Below, in pieces: positions 33,337 through 45,872 of a stretch of DNA of 64,000 bases. A model generated the notes under the pieces. The model was given only the letters and a program-made list of their open reading frames with translations, searched no databases and was not told the DNA's origin. The DNA is from Carposina sasakii (lineage: Eukaryota; Arthropoda; Insecta; Lepidoptera; Carposinidae): assembly GCA_014607495.2 (NCBI GenBank), contig CP053160.1, forward strand, positions 930,001 to 994,000, in the 5' to 3' direction. The position numbers were made by a program, and so were the translations under genes. The stretch's first letter is position 1. Every line of letters starts with the position of its first letter.

Positions 33337-35559
33337 TGTCATCATGTTTTGAGCATATAAAAAATCCACGGTCTTCCATACGTCATCCAAATAAAGAACT
33401 TATCCACAGAAACTAAGAATATTGCGGAGTTGAATTCTTCATTCTGGACAAATAGGTTCGATACAAACGTCTCTGAAACTAAAATGTATAGCATACCTAC
33501 ATGATTTAGTTTACTACATCTCAGTAATATAGTCAATGCAGAGATTGAGTTGTTATCTCGGAATACAATTAGTGGTTATTCACGTCTGTTCTAAATGAAC
33601 AGAGAGAGATAAGTACCTACGAGTACACAGATGATGCAACAACTCATTATTTTGTGTTAAAATGGGCATCAGGAATGTTCTTCATGATATTCTTCAACCA
33701 CGCTCATCGATTTAGGGTAGGCAGTCTTTACCTAATCTTTTTTTTTAGAATTTCTCATTAATATTTTTTGAATACTGTTTCTGGATTATAATTTTATTCT
33801 AGTTATCTATATATAGGTATATTACAGTGACCATTATAGCTCTACCTATAGTATCTACTTGCGTCTACAAACTGAAACCTATTAGTTAGCTATCCTCTTT
33901 ACAAATGTTAATGTTCCAATAATAAACCTATGCAAGAGGTGGACGATTATTTTGGTTCCAAATATACTTTTATAAGTATGCATATATATTTGTACCTACA
34001 TGGTATAAACATACATACATACTTCTATCTTTAAAGACATATAAAAAACAAACAGACGGAGTACGCTTGAAAACATGTTTAAAACTAACCATACTCGTAC
34101 TTGAACTTTAGAAGTATGAGACTACTCAAATATGTCTAAATTTTAAAGAATTCAGATTTACCAACGGACTAGTAAAGTAAACAGGGAACGAGCACATTGC
34201 AACATCGAACATATGTCAACAAACATAATATCTTGCCTAGCTAGGTACAGTAATACGCAATATGTATGAGTACACAGCTTAGGTATAATCTCCGTCTAAA
34301 ATACTTCAAAAAAAATACGAATGTACAATGGTTTAAATGAGATTCTGATAATATGAATAAAATGGTGAGCAATAAATTTATGCAACGTTTTGTGCTGTCT
34401 GTTAATAACTCTAGTGATTAGAGACGAAAAGGATTTTTTTAAATGATGTGTAAAGAAGGTAGGTACAGCTACTAACCTTATGTACCTACCTTTATCGAGA
34501 ATAGCAGATAGAGATAGTTCCATCAAGCCCTAGTATACCACAGCATCTAGGGTTGTATGTATTATAAGTAATGGTTTATACATATTTGGTGGCTGAATCG
34601 ATGTAAATTAAATTTTATAAGTGTGTGTTCAGTTGTGATCACTCGGAGAGAGAAAATAGCTCTGGTGAGGACTACTAGTCATACACTCTACACACACTAC
34701 ACTCTACATATTTCTAAACCTGACTGTACTTAACCGACCTATACGTACCTATGTTGTGTGAACTGTAGGTATGTTTGTTTACATTAGTGTGCGTAATTAG
34801 TTAAACATTAATTGACGTTGTCTATTTATAATGTTTATTACATTTGTATTTTTAAACTATAATGCCGTAGTTTGCATTTCTAGGTCACGTTAAACGGTGT
34901 GGTGTCGCATGTCAACTATATTTAAGTACCTACATTATAAAATATTCATTGTTTTTTTTTAACTATTGTGTTTTAAGTAAAAAATGATATAACAAACACC
35001 TTCACACCAAAATTTTTATGAAATCGTCCCTAAAATATCCACAATATATTTTCTGATATACTTAGTACAACTACAGATGTTAATTAGGTCCTACACATAT
35101 TATAATGTAGTAAGAAGGAATTTGGACCTTAGGGCCTATAAGACTTAAATATCTCTGTACATACATCTGTTTGGATTTAACATAAAAACCAAAACAAGGT
35201 CGATCTACAAATCAGGAGCAAGTCGTAGGTCATCGGGAGATATTTTAATCTCCACCTGGCGATATTTATGACTGGAAGCATTCCTGCCTGTTCGAGTTAT
35301 TTTTATTTAGAAACGTTCACAAGCTTGTATTTTCGAAACGATCGCGTTCTGGGTTCGTTTGGCGTAGCGGATTGATGATAAAACAAACATACTTCGATTA
35401 TTAATTTATTTGAATGCAGCTGCAACTAAGAAAATGGTTTATGCCATAAAATAAAACGATAAAGACCTGATTATAATGATGTATCGTAGGTAGGTAGGCC
35501 GTAAAAAGGGTAGATCACTTTTACTATCTAAAATCTATAAAAACATAATTTAAAAAATC
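33337..35559. other. AT-rich upstream region of the hfw-like gene
   Basis: No ORF, repeat family or clear promoter recognised. A 5' UTR exon could hide here. Confidence 0.4.
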
Positions 35560-35790
35560 CAAAAACCCGACTGCGTAAAAAAGAACCAAACTAGCTATCT
35601 AAATAATCAAAAAACTGAAAAGATGAAAACAAGCTCTTAGATGTTCGGTGGTCTAGAATTCTATATTATTATGGAATGAATAGGTACTATTGAAGAAAAT
35701 AAAATATTTGTAACAGAACAACTAAACAGCCAGAATCCATTGAAATATTAGAACATCTAAGTGCTTGTTTTCATCTTTTTAGTTTTTTAA
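35560..35790. mobile_element. Foldback-like repeat just upstream of the hfw-like start
   Basis: aaaactgaaaagatgaaaac at about 35612 and gttttcatctttttagtttt at about 35767 are inverted, with matching cttagatgttc / gaacatctaag. Ends about 140 bases before the first coding exon. Confidence 0.55.
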
Positions 35791-35931
35791 ATCTATTATG
35801 ACGAAATTTTAGTGATCCTAGTTTAGTGGTGATAGGTTGTTCACGATTGTAACGGGGCGTGCTTTTTGTGATAAAAATAAAGAAAATAGCAAACATTTCG
35901 CATTTACAATTTATCAATTCTTTCTTTCCAG

Positions 35932-36039
35932 TTGATGCTATGGGGCTTGGTGGTCTACCTGGCGCTGCACGTGCCCCATATCGAGATGAGGATGGATGAC
36001 GAACAGGCGTTGGCAGCTTCGAAAATCAGACAAGCACAG
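35932..36039 (+). CDS. hfw: hfw-like exon 1 of the coding region: start codon and signal peptide
   Basis: A polypyrimidine tract and AG at 35930-35931 open this exon three bases before ATG 35935. It encodes residues 1-35, with a hydrophobic stretch of about 13 residues followed by an acidic and charged stretch. The donor at 36040 reads gttcgt, weaker than the gtaagt/gtgagt donors elsewhere in the gene. The 5' UTR exon(s) could not be located. Confidence 0.7.
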
Positions 36040-39000
36040 GTTCGTATGAAGATGAATGAATCACACTAATATTTTCGTGTAGATAGGAAAACTTGTGCCA
36101 AAAACATGAAAGCTTTTCTATTTACAAGCCTTCTATGATATGTTGTAACTTGCACTTGCCCAATGCTACGCCATATGTAAATCTATGTCTTACTTACATA
36201 TTATGGTCGATTCCTTACATTCACACTTAAAACTAAACGTAAATTTAGTCCTACCTGTCCTTTTCTCTCTCAGCCATTTATGTTAAGGACGGAGAGAGAT
36301 AGACCTGACTAAGATTAGGTTTTGGTTTAAGTGTGACTGCCGGAATCGACCCTATTGGGTAATATTTTGAGTATTGTTAACAACATAACATTAAATATTG
36401 GCCGTGTGGTGTAAGCAGAGTAGAATAACACCACCTCATCCGTCCTCATCATTCCCGGGAGACAGCAGCGCCTACCCAGCGTAGTGACTATAAGCAAAAA
36501 CCCCACTAGGAGCCTTGTGGCATGTCCTGGGGAAGACCTACGTCTAGTAGTAGACTGCAACAGTGAAAATACAAAACTCCGCAAAACCCGTCGGTTTTAG
36601 AATGTTCTGTTGTGTAGCCAACTGTGATCCAGGGTATCTTATTTCAGTTATAATATAAACGTCTTCCACAGCAGCTCCAAGCAGAAACCCAGACAGAAAA
36701 GCTGATAGACCCTGGTCCCAAGGAGCCGCGGTCCACCTGCTTCCACATGCCTCGCTCCGAGTGCCCTACGGACGGACGCTGCCGCCACGTCGACCCTGTC
36801 TCCGTATTCTGCTGTGACGTGGACAGCTTCCGTCTGAAGGAGGCACTGGCTATATCGTGTGAGTTCTTAAGGTTTACGGTCTGTGTTTTCCCGTTTTGAG
36901 GGTTTAGGTACGGGCTAAAGAAAGCTCTTCGATTTATGTTCGTTGGTAATTTTACGAAAGCTAGGAAAAAATAATTTAGTTAGATTTAAATTAAAAGGCC
37001 AAGATACTTAGATGAAGATACGATATAACCGATTTTAGTAGGCCCAAAGTGAAGCTATTGCAAGCCGCAAGTTGAATACTTAGTACTCGTAGCTATATTG
37101 GTACAATCAAATCCTATTAGTAACCAACTTTTTTACCGATTTCAAAAAAGAGAGATGCTCAATTCGCTTGTAGGTACAGTACTATCTTTTGGTGGAACTC
37201 TTTAAGGTCTTCTAGTAAGCTTGAACATTGTCGGCTTTTCGTGAAAGTTTATTTCTTTTCTACGATCCGACGTACCTATTTACCTATTATGATACCACCT
37301 ATAGATGCCATACCGCGTCTGCTTTACACACAGTTCGTTATGACTATTAGACCGCGATAACCATATGCTCACTAATCATTACCCGCAGGTCTCGAAATGT
37401 TATTTATGTTAACTAGTAGAGCTGTCCTTGGTTGCATAATGGATATAAATATAAATAATCGTTTGTATTGTTAGTCGTTTTTAATAACTTTTCCCTTGAG
37501 GGTATCTCAGGTAAGGTGAGAGGTATGTAAAAAAAAATACTGTATTCTCTTTGACACAATTATACGGATGAGTCTGATGAAGTCGACAACGTTAAGTGAT
37601 GTAGAAGTATAAGATAGAGCTGAACTTATTGTGGTACTTATCACATTTAGGTAACTACAAGACAGCTTGTTATTTCTAAAAATTACCTTTATATTTTTCT
37701 GTCTAGTTTTGGTACCTACTTACTAAATTATTCAAAATCATTAACAACATATTAACCTAGTGGTAAATTACTACCTACACATTAGTAGGTACACTACCAC
37801 ATATCTATCTAGATACGTGTAGGTGTAATGTGGAAACCCAAATTTTAACATACCTCATAGTCATCGTCTCTAATATGGCGTGTACCATGTTTATTTATTA
37901 ACTTGTACCGGGCTCCGAATTTACTATCTTCTTTACCAACTTAGCCAAATAAGCCATATTTTTCCAGTTTGAAATGTAATTTTGATGCGATTCAGTCATG
38001 TTATCTAGGAAAATTACCCAATTACATAATTAGTAGACAAGACATTAATGTTCAAGTGATTTTCTTGAAAACTCACTAATTATCTCGTTAGGTCCGCAGG
38101 AGGCACACGTGTATGCTAAGTTACCTCATGGATATACATACAGAACGTATGGTACATAGTTCATCAACTTATTAACACGGATATAGTATGAATACACCCA
38201 CGTCCCGAATCGATTCGCAAATCAAAAGGTTCAAAAAGATAAAACAACATAACTTACCAAAATATACTTAAGTAGAGTTTATTGGTAAATAAATACTCGT
38301 AAATTAAAAAAAAAACAACATACATTCACACACATACCTTCGCATTCTTAGTGGTATCACTCAGATAAAACATGTTAGTGGATTCCACTCCACCATAATA
38401 AAATATAAAGATAATTACCCTCATCTATAAAATATAATCAAGGAGTAAAGGGTATTCGCTACAATTTACCTGATCATTTTACAAGCGACGTCGAAGATCG
38501 CAGATTTATCGAACCATTTCTTTCTTCCAAAGCTTCCTTAAACGACATGATAAACTACAGCCGCTATTGTGTAAATGATTCGATGACTTTGCGAACTTCA
38601 CTGTAGCTCTTAACATTGTTAGGTCTTGAGGTTTAAGTTTATTTATTTATTTGAGAGTTCAAAAACTTCACAATAATACAGCATAGTATTCTTTTATACT
38701 TACGTTCTAGTGTACCAAAACACGACAAACCTGCACGTTCTGAACGCCACCATCGACGAGCTGAATATCTCACAGGCGATGTTCAGGAGGCTGCAGTCCA
38801 TGGCCGTGACTGACGGGAACATCGGACAGATCGTTGGTAAGGATCACTGTTTAATATCATCATCATATCAGCCATGGGAAGTCCACGGCTGAACATAGAC
38901 CTACCCCCAATGGCTTCAGTCTTCATCAACCAGCCCACTGTTAGGTATAAGCCTCTCTCCTAATACGCCATCCACTCTAGTCCTCTTCCCCCGCCCGTAG

Positions 39001-42000
39001 CCTACCGGCGATGGCAGTGAGTCCGTCCACATTGCCTGATTATGTAGTCTTATAATATAGAAGATTCTTCAGGATCATAGTTATAAAACTTCAGTGCATT
39101 GTTCTTCTTAATTTCCGTCATATTTCTAAAATAATTTCGTTTGATTTTTTTTCATTAGCATCCGAATTTGAAGAGGAGGATGATGGTATGTATATGCATA
39201 ATGCATCGTCACAAACTTATGACTATATGTTTTTATGTCCACACAAAAAAACAACATTGAAAAGAGTCAACAATTACCTAAAAAATCTTTTACATCAAAC
39301 CTATTTTCATCTTCCAGGCCAATTCCCAAAACACTCGTCAATAGCCTGCCTCAACATCTCAAATAACAACTTAACAAGTACAAAGTTGCGGTCTACCACG
39401 CAGAGGCCGTTTGCCTATCTCTTCAACATGACGGTCCTGGACGCCTCTGCTAACAACCTCACAGAGTTTCCTCTCAGTCTCGTGCAGAGTAACCGAAAGA
39501 TATCCATGGATTTATCTGGTACGTAGGATTAATATTAAAATGGGGGTAGATTAAATTAAGTCACACACTGGGCGCCATTTTCATAAAATCAATAGTAATG
39601 TTTCACCAAATAGTTTTAATTCATCATAATCAATGTTTGCACCTACTGGGATTCGAATCTACACAGACAGGGTCACTACCTACTACACCAACCGGCTTTC
39701 GAGTAATCTGTGTAACTTCATATGAAAAATGTTAGTTCCGAAATCTCGCTCGGTAACTATTTTATATAGGTAAAACTAACTCTGCCCCGTTAAAGACGTA
39801 CCATAATGAAAGCGGGTATTTAACGGTTCAGGAGATTTTCTATTGGGTAATGCTTGCCTGGCTTACAGACATGGTACCTAAGCTTAGTTAATGGTCATAC
39901 CTAACTATTGTCGTAAAGTAAAATATTAACCGTTTTCAGGCAACAACCACCTCCAATGTTCTCAATTCAGCCGCGTGATGGAGAACAACTCCAACAACGC
40001 ATCGCTGGTCACCTTCCTCAACTACGACAAGACATACTGCTCCCGAACCTTGTTCACCCACTGGTGGTTCAAGGAGGACCAGGTCATCAAGATTGATGTG
40101 CTGAGAGCGCAAAGAGAGGTCAGTCATGAAAGACTTATAGCCAATTTTTATAACCGATCCCGAGATATTCTATTGTTTTGATACAAAATTGCAAATTTGG
40201 AATAAAAAAATATCGAGATTCTTTATGATCCGATCTTCCGAGGATGAGAGTGAATCGGTTTCTTTTAGGCAAGCGCGCTCAATCTTAGACTGCAACACCG
40301 GTGCTTACCATCAGGCGTGTTGTGGTCAAGCGTAAGCCTATCTACATATACAGCCTATACAGATCTCTAGTATTAGCCTTTAGAGACCCAATAATATTAG
40401 GTACCTAGTATTGATGGACTGTTAGACATGATGTGATGAGATTTAGATATGGTGCCATTAGAAAGCATAAGACGACGTTCCAGAAGAATACAATATGCAG
40501 AGTAACACTATTGTTTTTCAAAAGCAAAATAAAGCTATTGGTTTTTTTTTGCATCAGTTCACCCTACCATTGCTCACGCGATCCTCATATTACTAGCCTT
40601 AACTTTAAGCTACCTTTCCTTACATTGTGCTACTAAGCTTAAGTTAGAATAAATAGGTTTCTTTCAATATTTCAGCTAAACCTGCAATGCCTGAAGATCC
40701 GGCCGATCGGCATCAACTGCACATGCACGCTGGCTGCAAACCATCAGTCGGTGTCAGTGGATTGCTCCAATCAGAACCTGAAGGAGATGCCCACGAATCT
40801 ACCGCCGTACACTGAAAACCTTAATGTTTCTCATAATAATGTGAGTATCTAAGATAAATATAGAGTTTAGCAAATTATTCCACTTGTCACCGAAAGTATC
40901 CAAGTTGGTAGGTACTATTTACGTATTTATAAAGGGTGTAACAGAAGGGGTATAGTAAGCGAGAACCAGTAGTTAGAGCACACAGTACCTTAATCTTTGA
41001 CAGAAGTCCCAGGTGACCTATGTTGCTCATTATGGCACAAGACCTTAGGAACTCAGTGAGGAACCAGGTTGATGTGTTCTAAATTGTGAATAGGTAAGTT
41101 TTCAAAAAAAAAAAAATACGGTTAATGCTAATAGGGTACAAAGTCATTTTTTATCACATGACGAAACATTCCTTTACCTTTGCCACATTTCAGATATCGT
41201 CTCTCCAAGCGGTAGGTGATGACCCCACATACGAGCAAGTGGTGCAGCTCAGTGTGGACTACAACGACATTGTCAGCATTGTGGAGCTCGAGGGCACCAA
41301 CTTCATCGACAACTTTAGAGTCTTCGGCCTCAGTTATAATAAGCTCAAATATGTAAGTTTGTACAAGCAGAAATTCTGGATGTCAGCTTAAGAGTAACCC
41401 TAACTAAACTGACGAGTACGAAGAATTTAATAAAAGAGGCAACAATAGAGGAAGCGGTGATCGTCCCATGCGTGCATAATGTAGGTTCAACCCTTGCCTG
41501 TAAAACAACCGCAAAATGTTTGGCTATTTAAGTTTCGATAGAAACCATATTGCGCCTTCCTATAAATCATGGAATAAGGGTAGGAGGATGATGAATGAAA
41601 GAGGCGACGAAATAAAAGAGGCTCAGTGGTTAGAGCACTGACACGCGGAATGCAGAGGTCGTGGGTTCGATTCCCACCCGGGTGAGGAATTTTTTCCATT
41701 TCTTTATTAATAATTTTATAAAAGAGGTATGTTTGGAACGTGCTAAATTAAAATATTTTAGTCTCTTCAACATCCTTATGGGATATAGGTGAGGATATGT
41801 ATGTATGTTTTATTTTGTCAAAGCTGTACACAATGTCTCTTACAGATACACACCTATGTGCTGTCAAACCGGTTCGACCAGAGGACCTCTCAGAACGTCC
41901 CGGCTCCCCTCCTGTTTATAGGAGGGAACTACATCAACTGCGACTGCAACACGGAGAAATTATTGAAGGTAAACACTTCTTTTACTGTGCCTTATGACAT

Positions 42001-42668
42001 GATATGTCTTTTCTCATGCCCCTCGCATACTTGGGCCCGTTGAGGACTTGAATTGCATTATGACGTGCTTGGTTAGTCTTATCTCTTGCTCCTAACATTG
42101 AGTACCAGAATCCGCAGAAACGAAATTGTCTCTAAATAGTGCAAGTATACATGCCGCAAAATGTTATAAATCCAAACGTGAAATAACGGGACTCTTATTT
42201 GATTTCTCCTAATACGAGCCATGCAAAGTGAAGTGTCTAGTAGCATTTGTACCATGTTTTTAGGGTTTTTCCTTTATGTAGTTAAATTATTTCTTTAGGC
42301 AAAGCAATTTATCGCCACATAGACTTAGGTTAAAGTAAGCACACATGTCTCTAGAAAATCATATTTAAGAAAGAAATTGTCTTTTCCAGCCATGGTTAGT
42401 GGAATACACGTTCAACATCTACGACTTCGCTCATCTAGAGTGTAAAGGAGGCTTGGGTCCAGTGGTAGAACTAACAGAGTCGCAAGTGTGCCACACTCCT
42501 CGCGACTGGACGGACTACATCAACTTCATCATCGGTTTGGAGGTGCTTGTACTTGTGTTACTGATCAGTAAGGTGTCCTATGACTATTGGGTGTTCAAGA
42601 CTGCAGGGTACCTTCCGTGGCCGGCCAATAAGATGCCGAGACTGCCTTGTGATTGGCTGTGTGAATGA
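35935..42668 (+). CDS. hfw: Leucine-rich-repeat type I membrane protein, halfway/singed wings 2-like (10 coding exons, 516 aa)
   Basis: Spliced gene. Coding exons: 35935-36039, 36672-36858, 38711-38836, 39159-39185, 39318-39518, 39940-40118, 40676-40840, 41194-41352, 41846-41968, 42390-42668. All junctions are GT-AG with matching phases and sum to 1551 nt (517 codons with stop). Seen: a hydrophobic start (MLWGLVVYLALHV) fitting a signal peptide; a cysteine cluster (C58, C66, C72, C82, C83); leucine-rich repeats from about 98 to 215; cysteine-bounded caps; a second repeat block at about 305-400; a final cysteine cap; one membrane segment at about 468-484; a 32-residue tail ending in PCDWLCE; many N-glycosylation sites. 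Known for the family: Drosophila halfway acts in the ecdysone-induced cascade. The name is from remembered similarity of the cysteine cluster and tail, so it is less certain than the gene itself. The start is chosen because a signal peptide follows the ATG, three bases after a splice acceptor; a non-coding first exon must lie upstream. No frameshift or internal stop was found. Confidence 0.8.
36401..36560 (+). mobile_element. Family A repeat, deleted copy in hfw-like intron 1
   Basis: ccgtgtggtgtaagcagag to acgtctagtagtagactgc, with an internal deletion. Confidence 0.6.
38857..39055. mobile_element. LINE/SINE-like fragment in hfw-like intron 3
   Basis: atcatcatcatatcagccat, gaagtccacggctgaacata, cccactgttaggtataagcc; typical wording of lepidopteran retroelement tails. 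Family not settled. Confidence 0.45.
39159..39185 (+). CDS. hfw: 27-nt microexon of the hfw-like gene
   Basis: Acceptor ttcattag at 39151-39158 and donor gtatgt at 39186 frame 27 bases encoding SEFEEEDD plus two split codons. It enters and leaves in phase 1, so skipping it keeps the frame and would remove nine acidic residues just before the second repeat block. Exon 3 (ends 39,000 side at 38836) and exon 5 (starts 39318) are also phase 1, so both isoforms are readable. Confidence 0.65.
41618..41725 (+). mobile_element. tRNA-derived SINE (family D) in hfw-like intron 8
   Basis: gaggctcagtggttagagc, cgattcccacccgggtgag, then the fixed tail. It follows another SINE fragment (41475-41600, minus strand) related to 21945-22230. 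Confidence 0.7.
42390..42668 (+). CDS. hfw: Last coding exon of the hfw-like gene: cysteine cap, membrane anchor, cytoplasmic tail
   Basis: Residues 425-516. C442 and C458 close the C-terminal leucine-rich-repeat cap begun in the previous exon (CDC motif). A hydrophobic segment at about 468-484 (one Glu inside) is followed by a 32-residue tail containing YLPWPANKMPRLPCDWLCE. The stop is TGA 42666-42668. The 3' UTR runs at once into an RTE retrotransposon fragment (from 42673). Confidence 0.8.
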   Translation, partial: PWLVEYTFNIYDFAHLECKGGLGPVVELTESQVCHTPRDWTDYINFIIGLEVLVLVLLISKVSYDYWVFKTAGYLPWPANKMPRLPCDWLCE

Positions 42669-42672
42669 TAAA

Positions 42673-43000
42673 TCGTCGTCAGCCTATAGCAGTCCACTGC
42701 TGGACGTAGCAGAGCACGCCACACGGCTCGATCTCCCGTTTTTACCATCCAGTCACTACCAGCCGTCCTCTTTAAGTCATCGGTACATCTGGCCGGAGGG
42801 CGTCCAACGCTACGCTTGCCGAGGCGCGGTCTCCATTTGAGAGCCCGCATACTCCACCGTCCATCGGTTCTACGACAGATGTGGCCTGCCCACTGCCACT
42901 TCAGTCTGTTACATTTCGAGACTATGTCTGTCACTTTGGTCTTCAGCCGGATAATCTCGTTTCGGACTTTGTCCATTAGCGAGATCCCGAGCATTTCCAA
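42673..43000 (-). pseudogene. 3' end of an RTE-type LINE reverse transcriptase
   Basis: The minus strand reads MLGISLMDKVRNEIIRLKT, then LKWQWAGHICRRTDGRW, then [16 protein letters not shown] and AVWRALLRPAVDCYRL, the conserved C-terminal tail of RTE-clade proteins. It is 5'-truncated and begins five bases after the hfw-like stop, so it supplies the start of that gene's 3' UTR in antisense. Confidence 0.85.
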
Positions 43001-43004
43001 TGAA

Positions 43005-43150
43005 AAATATGGTAGGCTAATTAGTAATTACGTAACTTCTACGAGTATAAGCAGAGCGATGGCAATGCGACACCGACAATTGTGATGTGCTCTTGATTTT
43101 TGCTGCCGCATTGCTACCGCTTTGCTTTCGCAAGTAAGGTAATCAAGGGG
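43005..43150. mobile_element. Diverged relative of the cagggggc MITE family
   Basis: Contains gcagagcgatggcaatgc, ccgcattgctaccgctttgc and the terminal gtaatcaaggggcgg. Confidence 0.5.
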
Positions 43151-43179
43151 CGGTTTAGAAGAAATAACAGAACCCGTTG

Positions 43180-43390
43180 CAGGTAGGTGATAGATAATTC
43201 TGACATCTGAGCGGCAAATCCACAGACCTATTAAATAGACAAAGTAAATGTATGTACTTCGCGTGTCAAAAGGAATTACAGAGCACAGTTTTTCGTCCTT
43301 CCCAACTCTCTTTTTACATGAGAGGTAGATAGTTTGTCTAGTTATTATAATCTCTCACCCCTTATGCTACGGGTGTATATCGTCTGAATA
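43180..43390. mobile_element. MITE family E, degraded copy
   Basis: Weak matches to the family interior: gcggcaaatccacagacct, acaaagtaaatgtatgtact and a final gctacgggtg. The ends are eroded. Confidence 0.4.
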
Positions 43391-43964
43391 GTAGAATATT
43401 CAATTTTGCGAAATATTTTCTTATCTACTTGTTACTAAGTAATCAATATGGCTCTTAGGTCGAAGTGCAATAGGTATTAGCACAGTAAAATTTTCTACGT
43501 AAAGAGAATGCTTCGGAAAATGGAACATCCTGATATTTTGTCATGTTAGCATAAAAATGTGTCCATTTAAATTTGATTTAAGGTAACATACTGTTGTAAA
43601 AATAAAGACAAATCGTGGATTTTACAAAAATTTAGATCTCGAAGGGATAAGTAAGTATAATTTAGTTTAAGTATACATTGCCATAGAAATTATTGTTGTA
43701 CTTCGGATTTTAAGAGAATCTCTAACTATCTTTTATCAATGTTGTTTTTTTTTGTATGAAACCAAAAAGGAATTTATCTATTTCGGTCCTAAAGAGGCTT
43801 AAATTATAGTTAGTTTAGTTAAGAAATTAAAAAGAATTGAGAATTATATATAAATATAGATATCTACTTAATGGACCAAAACCGTGTCTGTAGCTAGTAA
43901 TAAAACCATAGAGGAATAAGAATAAGAATTATTCTTTTTCTATTACATAATAAATCGAGGCTTT

Positions 43965-44185
43965 GGCAAGTAAAAGTTAAATCCAATTCGGCGTCCTAAA
44001 AACGTAAAAGCAATAGCAAAGCCGAAGCCGCGTGATCGTGATAAATTGAGTGTGAGTGTGCGCGGGGCGAGGTGCGGGGCGCGGGAGGACGCCGAACGCT
44101 CGTTGCGCGCACGCACACACTTTCAATTATCGCGATCGCGCGGCTTCGGCTGTGCTATTGCTTTTACGTAATCAGGGGGCAGGTC
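43965..44185. mobile_element. GC-rich palindromic MITE
   Basis: Inverted arms acgtaaaagcaatagcaaag / cttcggctgtgctattgctt around a CpG-rich middle (gcgcggggcgaggtgcgg). The right end cagggggcag resembles the element at 557-739. A looser relative lies at 43005-43150. Confidence 0.7.
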
Positions 44186-44450
44186 CTGAATCCTTTTTTT
44201 AGTAGCACTACTTCTTGATATGTTGACAAACGGCTCAGATATACTATACATAGGTAATAGTAAACTCTTACCGTCTTATTATAAGAGAATTTAAACATTT
44301 TTTAAGCTAAACATGCCTTAAATTTGGCAGATATGCCATACATTTTGCTGTCAAATGTCATATTTAAATCGAGTCTAATTTTAGAATAACACCGCTAGAG
44401 TCCGTCCTCTTGCTAAAAGTTGGGAAAACTTTTCATGTACTTTTACAGGT

Positions 44451-44636
44451 TATAATGGCACGCGGCGTAAGCTCAGCTTTGTATTTGTGTGATTATACAT
44501 AGAAACGCTCTGCTTAATCTGAGCTTTGTACTTGAGTGACAATCTATGATAGTGTAAGTGCGTGTCTAGAGTGCGACGCATCCCTTGCTTGTACACTCAC
44601 ACTAATGAAAAGCGGAGCTTACGCTGCGCCGACTAT
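44451..44636. mobile_element. Short MITE (tataatggcacgcgg ends)
   Basis: tataatggcacgcggcgtaa at the left is inverted at the right as ttacgctgcgccgactata. 186 bp, no ORF. Confidence 0.7.
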
Positions 44637-45190
44637 ACACATTGTGTAGACTCCGTTTCATAAAATAACTCTTGTCTGATTTCGGAACTAACCTCTTTTG
44701 TATGCAGTGATACAGAATATGTGATCATACACATAGTCACTAGCGCCATCATCCAACGGAGCTATATGGTGAAGCGCATATAACAGGCTATTATACATGC
44801 ATATGTGCCATAAAAATATCGTTTGGCTATTATGAAACTGTTGTTTATTTCTAAAAGGTATAGGTATTTTTGTATTTTGAAATATTTTGTATATACTTGC
44901 AAATGAAGACTGTATATTTTGTATGAATTTAGCTTTGGGATTATGTCGCAAATTATCAAGTACAATAATTGATTTTAATTTTACTTATATGAAAACTAAT
45001 GTATGTTTAAATGTAGAATAATAAAGAAAGAATCAAAGTCGATTATTGTATTTAAAAGAATACATTTATTTTTATGAATAAATAATATATAAAAGAAAAT
45101 TGATTTTAATTTTACCTAGGTATTTACTCCTTTTAAAAAGTTTAACTACGTCGACTTCTCATCCGGCTGAAGAAAGGGTTATATTATTTA

Positions 45191-45498
45191 TAGTGGACGC
45201 CCGAGACTCCGTCCGCGTGGACTACAGAAAAAAGAAAATGTCGAAATTATCCGGGATAAAAAGTAGCCTATATGTTAAGTGGGACCTGTCACAATATATT
45301 CGTGAAAACTGCATCGAAATCGGTTCAGCCGTTTCATAGATTAGCGTGCACAAACGCACAGACAAACCGACAGACAAAAATTTCAAAAATCATTGTTTTG
45401 GGTACTATTGCGTTGATACAGGTCTCATATAATATTTTTTCTCATATATCTTCCATGTACAGACAGCGACCCGTTACATTTTTATTATATGTATAGAT
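45191..45498 (+). mobile_element. Family C repeat, copy 4, just past the DDX52 3' end
   Basis: Lies between the two host genes and ends about 35 bases from the DDX52 poly(A) signal. Confidence 0.75.
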
Positions 45499-45532
45499 AA
45501 CTTATTTCTAGCTTCCGTAGACAACAATAAAG

Positions 45533-45538
45533 TTTATT
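45533..45538 (-). terminator. Poly(A) signal of the DDX52 gene
   Basis: AATAAA on the minus strand, 46 bases past the stop codon. Dispersed-repeat sequence begins about 35 bases further on (45498 and below), so the 3' UTR is probably short. Confidence 0.55.
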
Positions 45539-45583
45539 GCAACCACGTACGAAGGAAATAAAAAACACGTAAGTAGAAAAATC

Positions 45584-45872
45584 TTATTTTTTATTCGCCT
45601 TATTCTTCTTTAACTTCTTATGAACTAAAACTTTCTTATTTTTATTATTAGCTATATTATTTTTATTCTTGGATTTCTTGATGTGTCCTTTATTGTCTTT
45701 AGATTCGCCATTTTGTAACTTATTTCGGACCTTTTTAGTTTTACCATTACCTTTGTTCAATTTGCCGTCACTGTTTTGTACCTTTCTGTGTTTCTTGTTT
45801 TTGCTAGTTTTAATTTCTTCCGTGTCTTTGGCGTCTTTTTTTTCTTCTGATTGCTTTTCTTCAGCTTTTCTC
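45584..45872 (-). CDS. DDX52: DDX52 last exon: lysine-rich C-terminal tail
   Basis: Acceptor CTTTAG (45878-45873), then 95 residues to TAA at 45586-45584. About a third of the residues are Lys, with Asn and Glu ([20 protein letters not shown]). The tail is basic and probably disordered, fitting a pre-rRNA-binding or nucleolar-retention role (inference). It stays open through 288 bases of A-rich sequence, which supports it being real coding sequence. Confidence 0.8.

Noticed and set aside
39188..39317. Coding extension upstream of hfw-like exon 5
   Set aside because: The frame is open but begins at a donor site and ends at a good acceptor (cttccag). Phases agree only if it is intron.
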